This document shows positions 1 through 5,836 of a stretch of DNA of 6,925 bases, piece after piece. Each line of letters begins with the position of its first letter. Within the stretch, counting starts at the first letter, position 1. The DNA is from JBDSYA01 sp039925865. Lineage in GTDB: Bacteria; Bacteroidota; Ignavibacteria; Tepidaquicellales; Tepidaquicellaceae. Below the pieces are notes generated by a model. That model searched no databases and had not been told where the DNA came from. It saw only the letters and a program-made list of their open reading frames with translations. The translations under genes and the position numbers were made by a program. Where the stretch lies: assembly GCA_039925865.1 (NCBI GenBank), contig JBDSYA010000036.1, positions 1 through 6,925 of the forward strand, written 5' to 3'.

Positions 1-115
1 CTTTCTTTGCTTCTACTTCTCCTGCCGGTGAAAGATCAATGTCCATCCATCCTGTGAAGCGATTCTCTAAATTCCATTGAGATTGCCCGTGACGGACAAT
101 AACTAATTTAGGCAT
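1..115 (-). CDS. gpmA: 2,3-bisphosphoglycerate-dependent phosphoglycerate mutase, N-terminal fragment (3' end outside window)
   Basis: Only the first 38 codons are inside the window; the gene continues past the left edge. The translation begins MPKLVIVRHGQSQWN and continues with NRFTGWMDIDLSPAGEVEA. RHG at residues 8-10 is the histidine phosphatase signature, and His9 is the residue that becomes phosphorylated during catalysis. The NRFTGW...DLS..G segment at about 18-32 is characteristic of the cofactor-dependent (dPGM) glycolytic enzyme and separates it from general histidine phosphatases. The enzyme interconverts 3- and 2-phosphoglycerate in cytosolic glycolysis and gluconeogenesis. The ATG at 113-115 gives the usual family N-terminus, and no Shine-Dalgarno sequence precedes it. 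A candidate promoter and a tandem repeat lie just upstream. The identity is sure for a fragment, but the C-terminal part cannot be judged. Confidence 0.93.
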   Translation of the reverse strand, partial: MPKLVIVRHGQSQWNLENRFTGWMDIDLSPAGEVEAKK

Positions 116-143
116 AATAATTTTTAATTGAAAAAACTTTTTC

Positions 144-174
144 CAAATTAGTTTAAATAAATTTTTCTTACAAT
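144..174 (-). promoter_or_regulatory. Candidate Bacteroidota-type promoter of gpmA
   Basis: Read on the minus strand, ATTG (174-171) is followed by 20 bases and then TAATTTG (150-144). This resembles the TTTG / TAnnTTTG arrangement of primary-sigma promoters in Bacteroidota, with one base fewer in the downstream element. A start of transcription about 7 bases further on would leave a leader of some 20-25 bases before the gpmA ATG. The call is by eye in very AT-rich DNA, so a chance match is possible. Confidence 0.3.
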
Positions 175-192
175 TTAAATAGAAATGTTTTG

Positions 193-212
193 TGATTTGA
201 ATTGATTTGAAC
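193..212. repeat. Tandem 10-bp repeat upstream of gpmA
   Basis: TGATTTGAA occurs at 193-201 and again at 203-211, giving two head-to-tail units TGATTTGAAT and TGATTTGAAC with a 10-base period. They lie about 19 bases upstream of the candidate gpmA -33 element, where an activator or repressor bound to one face of the helix could sit. The remainder of the 144-base gap between gpmA and the next gene (116-259) shows no gene and no GC-rich terminator hairpin. The repeat itself is certain; a regulatory role is inference. Confidence 0.4.
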
Positions 213-259
213 TGTGAAGGATATTATTGATTAATGTTTGTGAAGTATTTGTTGCGTTG

Positions 260-808
260 TCAGCTCTTCCATTTTATTGAGCAGCCCATAGAAGGGATTT
301 GCGGAAAATCAATTTCTTTTCCTTCGAGAAGAATGTTAACGGCTTTTTCAAGATCTTTTTCCGTAACTTTGTCTTCTTCTTTCCAATTATTGTCTAATCG
401 TCCACGGTATCTTAAAAAATTATTTTCATCATATACATAAATATCAGGCGTACACACAGCATCATAAGCATGTGCGGTTTCCTGAGTTTCATCAATTAAA
501 TAAGGAAAATTAATTTTGTGTTTATCAGAGAAGACTTTCATTTTTTCAAATGAGTCGTCGGGATGATCGGATGGATCGTTGGAATTAATTCCAAACAGCC
601 GAACACCTTTATTTTTATACTCTTCCTGAAAAGTTACAAATCTGTCAACTACTCCTTTCACATAAGGGCAATGATTACACATAAAAATTATTACGGTGAT
701 GCCTTTATTTTCACGGTCACGCAGAGAATAGATCTTCTCATCAACTCCTTTTAAAGAGAAATCAATTATTCTTGAGCCAAGATTATTTATAGTATTGCTG
801 ACTGCCAT
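260..808 (-). CDS. Thioredoxin-fold peroxiredoxin-like protein (PRX_like1 type, CXXC)
   Basis: This is a complete 182-residue protein of the AhpC/TSA-thioredoxin superfamily, probably cytosolic because no signal peptide or lipobox is visible. The active-site motif is CNHC followed by PYVK at residues 44-51, after the strand ITVIIFM, so the usual single peroxidatic cysteine context is replaced by a thioredoxin-like CXXC. Residues VCTPDIYVYD (118-127) hold the predicted cis-proline (Pro121), preceded by Cys119, and RGRLDNNW (135-142) follows. The C-terminus GCSIKW (175-180) contains Cys176. This combination matches the peroxiredoxin-like 1 group, whose physiological substrate is not established. 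A thiol-disulfide or peroxide-related role is inferred from the fold. The ATG at 806-808 gives the expected N-terminus, and there is no Shine-Dalgarno sequence. The gene lies 63 bases downstream of the acidic-protein gene and may be transcribed with it. Confidence 0.88.
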   Translation of the reverse strand: MAVSNTINNLGSRIIDFSLKGVDEKIYSLRDRENKGITVIIFMCNHCPYVKGVVDRFVTFQEEYKNKGVRLFGINSNDPSDHPDDSFEKMKVFSDKHKINFPYLIDETQETAHAYDAVCTPDIYVYDENNFLRYRGRLDNNWKEEDKVTEKDLEKAVNILLEGKEIDFPQIPSMGCSIKWKS

Positions 809-871
809 TTTTTCAAATTTAAAAGGTTAACGGGTAAGATAATTGCCAAAGAATTAATTGGAGAATTATGA

Positions 872-1378
872 TTATAAAAATTCTTCGTCTTCATCTTCAT
901 CATCCATCTCCGGATGATAATCTTCATATAAAAAAGTAACGTGATGATGATTCTTGTCTTCTTCCACGGCTTCTTTAAAAACTTCTTCGGTTATAAACCT
1001 GTATTTTTCTGTATCGGGACATTCATTATGAAAGTGAACAATGATATTAAATTTATCCAAATGGAGTATGAGTTTTTGTAGTTCATCTTTGACAGATTTC
1101 GGATCAATTTTTTTGACATCGGGAAACTCAGGCTTCTTGATCATATTAAAGATGGTGACCATCTTAGTCTTGGAATGTTCCTTTTTGAACTCTTCTACAT
1201 TATGAATAAATTCTTCATCATCTTCCGCATCAAGTTCTCCGTGCATTTCCTCTTCGAGCATCTCTTCGATCTCATGCTCATCTTTCAGGCATGAGCCGTC
1301 TTCGGAATCATCTTCCTTCCTCTTCTTCGTGCTCTTTATATTCTTAGTATCTTTAATATTCTTATTTTGAGATTTCAT
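872..1378 (-). CDS. Uncharacterised acidic protein with segregated charge
   Basis: I do not recognise this 168-residue protein. It has no signal peptide or membrane segment and reads as three parts. Residues 1-21 are strongly basic (many Lys, with KSTKKRK at 15-21). Residues 22-67 are very acidic and helix-prone (EEMLEEEMH, DAEDDEEF). Residues 70-158 look like a folded domain: KTKMVTIFNMIKKPEFP, then a helix DELQKLILHLDKFNI (98-112), a strand IVHFHNECP (113-121), YRFITEEVF (126-134), and HHHVTFLYEDYHPEM (144-158). The tail DDEDEDEEFL (159-168) is again almost wholly acidic. Cysteines lie at 30 and 120. The ordered C-terminal part suggests a conserved domain of unknown function, and the charged ends suggest disorder or a polycation/partner-binding role. 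The ATG at 1376-1378 is preceded closely by AGGA. That it is a real gene is likely from its length and domain-like composition. Confidence 0.75.
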   Translation of the reverse strand: MKSQNKNIKDTKNIKSTKKRKEDDSEDGSCLKDEHEIEEMLEEEMHGELDAEDDEEFIHNVEEFKKEHSKTKMVTIFNMIKKPEFPDVKKIDPKSVKDELQKLILHLDKFNIIVHFHNECPDTEKYRFITEEVFKEAVEEDKNHHHVTFLYEDYHPEMDDEDEDEEFL

Positions 1379-1632
1379 GTTCCTGATTTTAAAAATTATT
1401 TACGTTGTAATGCAAATGATATTTTAAATTAAATTAAGCTAGTTTCTGTAAATTATAAGAATAACTTTAATATTCAACTATATATTTTTTATTTGCGGTT
1501 AAATTTATAAATGAAGATTATCAAAATGCAACAACAATAATTGAATTAAAAATTATTTAACATAAGATTTTAATAAAAATGAACACGATGTTGTTTGCAA
1601 AAATACTTTCCTATTGAAGATTTTACAAAAGA
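1379..1632. other. AT-rich intergenic region between cdsA and the acidic-protein gene
   Basis: These 254 bases contain no plausible gene, RNA or strong hairpin. The length suggests that the acidic-protein gene has its own promoter rather than reading through from cdsA. Near its start, ATATCATTTG on the minus strand (1422-1413) ends in the TTTG seen upstream of other minus-strand genes here. A possible stem AACA/TGTT at 1582-1592, followed on the minus strand by a T-run, is too weak to call a cdsA terminator. Confidence 0.5.
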
Positions 1633-2418
1633 TTATTTTATATAGATGAAGTATATAAATATTAACGGAGCCACAAAAATAAGGCTGTCAAATCTGTCCA
1701 GAATGCCGCCATGACCGGGAATGATCTCCGATGAATCCTTTACTCCGCAATATCTTTTTATGAGTGATTCAAACAGATCACCTGCCTGAGAAAAAATTCC
1801 TACAATCAAACCTGATATGAGCGCATCCTTTATTAATAGGCTTTCAGGATAAATTAAATGAACAATCAGTGATATTCCAATTGTCAAAATAAATCCTGTT
1901 ATCGAACCTTCCCAGGTTTTTTTGGGGCTTATCGAAGAAAGCATGTGCTTTCCGAAAATTTTTCCGCCAAAGTAAGCAGCACTATCGCAGACCCAAATGA
2001 GTACAAAAATATAAATAACCAGATTAAAATTTGACCTCTCTATCAACTGACTTAACATAATGAAAGGAGCTGTAATATACAACAACGCGAATATAACGAT
2101 TACGGGGTTCAGAGGATTTTTATTTTCTTTCCGCAAAATTTCCGCCATAATAAAAAAGACAATAAAGATATATTGATAGAGAAGAAAATCTCTTTTGATA
2201 AAATAGGAAAGCAAAAGCACCGCTGCTGCTGCAAGAATAGAAGTTATTTTCATCGGCATCAGACCCTTTCGTTCAAACATGGAGTAAAACTCCCATGATG
2301 CAGCTGAAGTAACTATCAAAGAAAATATCAGGAAAGCAATTCCTCCCAGGTAACAAACATAGATCACGAGAGGGATACCTATAATTCCCACCAGAATTCT
2401 TTTGACCATATTACTCAT
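1633..2418 (-). CDS. cdsA: Phosphatidate cytidylyltransferase (CDP-diacylglycerol synthase)
   Basis: This integral membrane enzyme makes CDP-diacylglycerol from CTP and phosphatidate, the branch point to all phospholipid head groups. With the start chosen here it has 261 residues, normal for the family. Seven or eight hydrophobic segments run through the chain. DSAAYFGG (145-152) and SPKKTWEG (164-171) are conserved family blocks. The family signature is complete at 218-244: SLIKR, KD at 227-228, PGHGG at 234-238 and DRFD at 241-244, supplying the metal-binding aspartates and His236. The reading frame is open to an ATG at 2469, but the ATG at 2416-2418 gives the family-like N-terminus MSNMVKRILVG. 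It also forms an 8-base ATGAGTAA overlap with the preceding protease gene, which implies translational coupling. An ATG at 2407-2409 (258 residues), 1 base after that stop codon, is an equally reasonable start. Confidence 0.95.
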   Translation of the reverse strand: MSNMVKRILVGIIGIPLVIYVCYLGGIAFLIFSLIVTSAASWEFYSMFERKGLMPMKITSILAAAAVLLLSYFIKRDFLLYQYIFIVFFIMAEILRKENKNPLNPVIVIFALLYITAPFIMLSQLIERSNFNLVIYIFVLIWVCDSAAYFGGKIFGKHMLSSISPKKTWEGSITGFILTIGISLIVHLIYPESLLIKDALISGLIVGIFSQAGDLFESLIKRYCGVKDSSEIIPGHGGILDRFDSLIFVAPLIFIYFIYIK

Positions 2419-3376
2419 CAGCGCTCTGTAAATTTGTAAGCCCGTCAATATTCTTATGTTTGTCATCATGTAAAACAGAATATTTTTTTATCAGAAAAAT
2501 TATCCCGATGAATATAAAAAGAGAAGCTATACCAAGTATAACGAACTGAATTTGTTCATCACCGGACAACTTCTTTGAATCAATTGATTCTGTCCCGAAC
2601 CAGTATAAGGCAAAAGCTGAAATAAAATTGTTTATAAAATGACATATAACAGCAGTATAAATACTTCCGCTGTGATAAACAATAAAAGTCAGAAATATTC
2701 CAAGTATCATTAAAGGAATAATATTAAAGGGATGAAAATGAAAGAGTGCAAATAAAAAGCCTGTAAAAAAAATCGCTTTAGATGCGGGAATGATTTTTTC
2801 AAAATTCCGGAACACAAGACCCCTGAACAAAAACTCTTCGCATATGGCCGGTGTGACCGCAATGAAGATCACAACCAGTATGAATTCCGGAAAGGAATTT
2901 GCTTCGACAAGTTTTGCTGTCATAGATTCCATCATGTCAAATAATTCCTTAAGCTGATTAATTATTTCTTTTCCGAAAGGGAGAGAAAAAATTAATTCAT
3001 TCTGATAATAAAGATAAACCTGAAGGAAAGGCTGAATAACAAGAATTCCGATAACAGAAAATATAAGTATCTGTATTTTCGGCATTTTCAATCTGAAGGT
3101 TTCTTTGATCTTATTTTCCTGAAGCATAGCAAGCAAAACGGCAGGAGCAAGAATGAACATAAACTGGGCAAAGGTCATTACGATCCTTGTCATTACAAGA
3201 TTATCGTTGTTGATCTCCGAGTCAACTCCGAGCAAATACAGTATAGAGCCTCCGATTATCTGGTATAAAAAAAACACTGTTGCCAGAGAAATGAAGATAA
3301 AAATTATAGGTGAGACTTTTGAAAGAGGTCCGCCTTTTCCGTGATTCACATTGTTATTTCCAAAATTATCTTCCAA
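2411..3376 (-). CDS. CPBP-family (CAAX prenyl protease/Abi-like) intramembrane metalloprotease
   Basis: A 321-residue polytopic membrane protein with about eight hydrophobic segments (first at about 22-46, last at about 278-297). The three CPBP/Abi motifs are present: EEFLFR at 180-185 (paired glutamates plus Arg185), FALFH at 209-213 ending in His213, and HFIN at 246-249 (His246, Asn249). Together these form the metal-dependent glutamate-type intramembrane active site known from Rce1. Bacterial relatives process or scaffold diverse membrane partners, so the substrate here cannot be predicted. The C-terminal tail (298-321) is hydrophilic. The start is uncertain. TTG at 3374-3376 is used here, a GTG codon at residue 10 is an alternative, and an in-frame ATG five codons upstream (3389-3391) is followed directly by TAA. 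Its last codons overlap the cdsA start, so the two genes form one transcription and translation unit. Confidence 0.9.
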   Translation of the reverse strand: MEDNFGNNNVNHGKGGPLSKVSPIIFIFISLATVFFLYQIIGGSILYLLGVDSEINNDNLVMTRIVMTFAQFMFILAPAVLLAMLQENKIKETFRLKMPKIQILIFSVIGILVIQPFLQVYLYYQNELIFSLPFGKEIINQLKELFDMMESMTAKLVEANSFPEFILVVIFIAVTPAICEEFLFRGLVFRNFEKIIPASKAIFFTGFLFALFHFHPFNIIPLMILGIFLTFIVYHSGSIYTAVICHFINNFISAFALYWFGTESIDSKKLSGDEQIQFVILGIASLFIFIGIIFLIKKYSVLHDDKHKNIDGLTNLQSADE

Positions 3377-3398
3377 TTGAATTAATTACATTTTCAAA

Positions 3399-3438
3399 TG
3401 ATTAAAGTAATATCATTAAAAAAGATTTTTGATTAAAG
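3399..3438. repeat. Pair of TGATTAAAG direct repeats in the divergent promoter region
   Basis: TGATTAAAG occurs exactly at 3399-3407 and 3430-3438. The 31-base start-to-start spacing is close to three helical turns, which would place both copies on the same face of the DNA. The first copy overlaps the candidate minus-strand TAATCATTTG box. The repeats are visible directly; use as a regulator binding site is inference. Confidence 0.35.
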
Positions 3439-3511
3439 ATAGAAGTTTGCATTTTAATTTCACTCGCAGTTTCTTATTTATTCACCATCCTCTCTTCTTA
3501 TAAATCCAACT

Positions 3512-3526
3512 AATCAAAGCTTGATT
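3512..3526. repeat. Short inverted repeat AATCAA-AGC-TTGATT before the M50 protease gene
   Basis: Six-base arms AATCAA (3512-3517) and TTGATT (3521-3526) flank a 3-base centre, ending 30 bases before the ATG at 3557. As DNA it could be an operator half-site pair; as RNA it would be a weak AT-rich hairpin in the leader. It shares the TGATT core with the direct repeats further left in the same gap. Confidence 0.35.
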
Positions 3527-3556
3527 TTCAGAACTAATAAAATTATTTTATAAACA

Positions 3557-4564
3557 ATGGATCAACGTGAATCTTTACAACCTGGTGAATATGATTCCGG
3601 GCAATATTCTGAATATGAATCTGAAGAAAAGAAAAGTAAGTTTGGTTTTTTAATAAACATTGGTCTCTTCATTTTTACATTTTTTACAACTACTATTGCA
3701 GGTGTATTCTGGGCAAATAAAGATCCTTACCAGCTGGAAAATTTTTCATCCGGAATTCTTTATTCAGTGTTGATTCTTCTTGTTATAACTACACACGAGT
3801 TTGGGCATTATTTTGCCGCAAAATATCACAAAGTTCCGGTAACACTTCCATTCTATATTCCATTTCCGTTTATTTTTCTCAATCCATTTGGGACAATGGG
3901 AGCAGTAATCAGAATGAAGTCACGACACTTCAGCCGAAAAGCATTGCTTGACATTGGAGCAGCCGGTCCTATAGCAGGCTGGATTACTTCAGTAATAATT
4001 TTATTTATAGGTTTTATAAGTCTTCCCCCGATAAATTATCTTTACCAGCTTCATCCGGAATATGCGACGACAGGAATTCCTGTAAGCGGATTCACATTCG
4101 GTTACAGTTTACTTTTCTGGATATTTGAAAAAATCTTTTCTGCTTCTTCAAATGGATTCATGCCTCCTATGAATGAGATTTATCATTATCCATTTCTTTG
4201 CGTGGGATGGTTTGGACTGCTCATCACTTCTCTTAACATGATGCCGGTAGGTCAGCTTGACGGAGGGCACATCTCCTACGCAATGTTCGGTGAAAAACAT
4301 AAATATGTTGCTTACTTTGTATTCGCAATTCTTTTAATATTTGGTATTATTGGTTTGCTGCCTTTCCTTGGGGTTACTCATAGTTATGAATCAATCAATT
4401 GGCTGATCTGGGCCCTTCTGATATTTTTTGTCATAAAAATAAAGCATCCGCCGACAATAGATGAGGATGACAAAGCACTGGATAATAAAAGAAAACTCAT
4501 TGGCTGGTTTACATTCATTATATTTCTGGTTTCTTTCTGCCCGATACCGGTTTACGAAGTCTGA
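3557..4564 (+). CDS. Site-2 protease family intramembrane zinc metalloprotease (peptidase M50, EGY-like)
   Basis: A 335-residue polytopic membrane protease. HEFGH (80-84) is the zinc-binding HExxH motif inside a hydrophobic segment, with His80, His84 and catalytic Glu81. NMMPVGQLDGG (227-237) is the second family motif, with Asp235 as the third zinc ligand. Between them, GTMGAVIRM (112-120) and GAAGPIAG (134-141) match the subfamily that includes plant and cyanobacterial EGY-like proteins. No PDZ domain is present, unlike RseP/RasP. The first 28 residues are hydrophilic and rich in Glu, Ser and Tyr, and a charged loop near 297-313 precedes the last membrane segment (about 314-330). Relatives cut membrane-embedded regulators such as anti-sigma factors; no substrate is visible here. 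The ATG at 3557 has no Shine-Dalgarno sequence. The gene is divergent from the CPBP protease and is followed by the exporter after 55 bases. Confidence 0.93.
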   Translation: MDQRESLQPGEYDSGQYSEYESEEKKSKFGFLINIGLFIFTFFTTTIAGVFWANKDPYQLENFSSGILYSVLILLVITTHEFGHYFAAKYHKVPVTLPFYIPFPFIFLNPFGTMGAVIRMKSRHFSRKALLDIGAAGPIAGWITSVIILFIGFISLPPINYLYQLHPEYATTGIPVSGFTFGYSLLFWIFEKIFSASSNGFMPPMNEIYHYPFLCVGWFGLLITSLNMMPVGQLDGGHISYAMFGEKHKYVAYFVFAILLIFGIIGLLPFLGVTHSYESINWLIWALLIFFVIKIKHPPTIDEDDKALDNKRKLIGWFTFIIFLVSFCPIPVYEV

Positions 4565-4587
4565 TTTTAAAATATAAATTCCAAAAA

Positions 4588-4623
4588 ATGAACTCGACGG
4601 TATTCCTGAAAATATTTAAATGA
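4588..4623 (+). CDS. Possible 11-codon leader peptide overlapping the exporter start
   Basis: An ATG at 4588 opens an 11-codon frame, MNSTVFLKIFK, whose TGA stop (4621-4623) overlaps the exporter ATG (4620-4622) in an ATGA junction. The frame fills most of the 55-base gap between the M50 protease and the exporter. Short leader peptides joined to resistance or efflux genes are known to regulate by ribosome stalling or coupling. Nothing else here proves translation: no Shine-Dalgarno sequence is seen, and a random open frame this short is common in AT-rich DNA. Confidence 0.22.
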   Translation: MNSTVFLKIFK

Positions 4624-5834
4624 AAAATAAATCTACACTTGCCATAATCTTCCTGACCATCTTCATTGATCTTCTTGGTTTCGGAATTATCATGCCGTTA
4701 CTTCCTTCATTCTCAGTTAACATGCTTCACATTAATGAAACGATGATAGGTTTGATCGCAGGAATATTTTCACTGATGCAATTTCTTTTCAATCCGGTGT
4801 GGGGATCACTCTCAGACAGATACGGAAGAAAACCTATACTTGTCATGAGCCTGATAGGGAGCGTGATATCGTATCTCATGCTTGCATTTGTCTTTTCAGG
4901 AGTGATGCTTTCGGCTGCTTTATTAATTATAGCACGTGCATTTGCAGGCATATTTTCGGCGAACATTTCAGCAGCTCAGGCGGTGATCTCAGATATTACT
5001 TTACCTGAAGAAAGAACAAAAGGAATTGGAATGATAAGCGCTGCATTTGCCCTGGGATTTGTATTTGGTCCGGCTATAGGGGGAATATTGTCACAGAATT
5101 ATGGTTACGCATTTCCGGTTTTTATTTCAGCAATCTTATCTCTCATCGCCACATTACTATGTGTCTTTGTATTTAAAGAAACTTTACCAAAAGAAATTCA
5201 GCTGAAAAATCGTGTAAATAAAAAAATTAGCAACCCGTTGAATATAAAAGTAATATCTGAAATAATCAGAAATAAATCTTTTGGGAAATATATTATTATA
5301 TTCTTTGTCGCAGTTTTTTCTTTCTCAAATATTTTCGGGACCTTTCAGTTATTTGCAGAAAGAAAAAACGGTCTCAATCTGGATCAGGCTGAAATAGGAT
5401 ACATGTTTTCTTTTATGGGAGTCATCGGTGCATTGGTGCAGATCTTTTTCATAAAAATAATAAATAAAAGGATCGGTGAAATTAATACTTTGATACTGGG
5501 ATGTTTTATTGCAATTTTTGGCTTGGGACTAATCGGATATTCACCAAATGTACTTTTCTTGTTAGGTGTTATAGTTTTGCTTTCATTGGGAAACGGCATG
5601 AACAATACTGTTGCCGTTAGCCTGCTTTCGCAAAATATAAATCGTGAAGAGCAGGGCACGGTTCTGGGTATCAATCAGTCGTTAAGCGCACTTGCAAGGT
5701 TTTTCGGTCCGGTATGGGGAGGTTTTGTTTATCAGCATTTAGGCTACAAATATCCTTTCATAACGGGTGGTATATTTATGGCTTTGATCACGATTTACAG
5801 TTTTAAAGTTCTAAAAAATAAACCTTCCGTTTAA
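4620..5834 (+). CDS. MFS efflux transporter, DHA1 (12-helix) family, TetA-like
   Basis: A 404-residue, 12-helix major facilitator, the normal length for this family. DLLGFGIIMPLLP (17-29) in helix 1 is typical of the TetA-like drug:H+ antiporters, with Asp17 in the membrane. Motif A is GSLSDRYGRKP (62-72) in the helix 2-3 loop. Motif C of exporters (antiporters) is represented by GFVFGPAIGG (146-155) in helix 5. A hydrophilic central loop (about 190-222) separates the two halves, and GPVWGG (363-368) lies in helix 11. The likely role is proton-driven export of a small molecule across the inner membrane. The substrate cannot be inferred, and tetracycline resistance should not be assumed. The ATG at 4620 gives a normal N-terminus directly before helix 1. 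The gene is probably cotranscribed with the M50 protease and may be coupled to a short upstream frame. It ends 2 bases from the convergent pgeF stop. Confidence 0.9.
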   Translation: MKNKSTLAIIFLTIFIDLLGFGIIMPLLPSFSVNMLHINETMIGLIAGIFSLMQFLFNPVWGSLSDRYGRKPILVMSLIGSVISYLMLAFVFSGVMLSAALLIIARAFAGIFSANISAAQAVISDITLPEERTKGIGMISAAFALGFVFGPAIGGILSQNYGYAFPVFISAILSLIATLLCVFVFKETLPKEIQLKNRVNKKISNPLNIKVISEIIRNKSFGKYIIIFFVAVFSFSNIFGTFQLFAERKNGLNLDQAEIGYMFSFMGVIGALVQIFFIKIINKRIGEINTLILGCFIAIFGLGLIGYSPNVLFLLGVIVLLSLGNGMNNTVAVSLLSQNINREEQGTVLGINQSLSALARFFGPVWGGFVYQHLGYKYPFITGGIFMALITIYSFKVLKNKPSV

Positions 5835-5836
5835 CG

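Larger units (their letters stand above)
3377..3556. promoter_or_regulatory. Divergent intergenic region between the two intramembrane protease genes
   Basis: This 180-base gap must hold the promoters for both the CPBP-cdsA unit (minus) and the M50 protease gene (plus). TAATCATTTG on the minus strand (3404-3395) is a possible -7-like box, ending 18 bases before the TTG start. No convincing promoter box was found by eye for the plus-strand gene. The region also carries the direct and inverted TTGATT-type repeats listed separately. Promoter content is inferred from gene orientation; exact elements are uncertain. Confidence 0.55.

Noticed and set aside
234..754. Plus-strand open frames opposite the thioredoxin-fold gene (234-440 and 563-754)
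   Set aside because: They are antisense to a clearly recognised gene, have no family features, and arise from the complementary reading of its codons.
1575..1592. AACA/TGTT hairpin followed by a T-run as a cdsA terminator
   Set aside because: Only four AT-rich base pairs with a 3-base loop; too unstable to support as an intrinsic terminator.
2419..2469. Longer cdsA start at ATG 2469 (17 extra residues)
   Set aside because: The extra residues are not family-like and would overlap the protease gene by 59 bases; the ATGs at 2418 and 2409 give normal N-termini.
3153..3344. Plus-strand open frame opposite the CPBP protease N-terminus
   Set aside because: It is a mirror of membrane-protein codons with no recognisable domain, lying wholly inside a real gene.
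3481..3504. TTCACC and TATAAA as a sigma-70-type promoter for the M50 gene
   Set aside because: The spacer is only 12 bases, too short for a usual -35/-10 pair, and the probable lineage uses a different promoter form.
4727..5674. Other open frames inside the exporter gene, both strands (4727-4966, 4799-5008, 5384-5674)
   Set aside because: All lie within a strongly supported MFS gene, and their translations are low in plausibility and match no family.
4620..5834. Naming the exporter as a tetracycline resistance determinant
   Set aside because: The TetA-like motifs are shared by many DHA1 exporters of unknown substrate, and no tetR-like regulator or mobile element is nearby.
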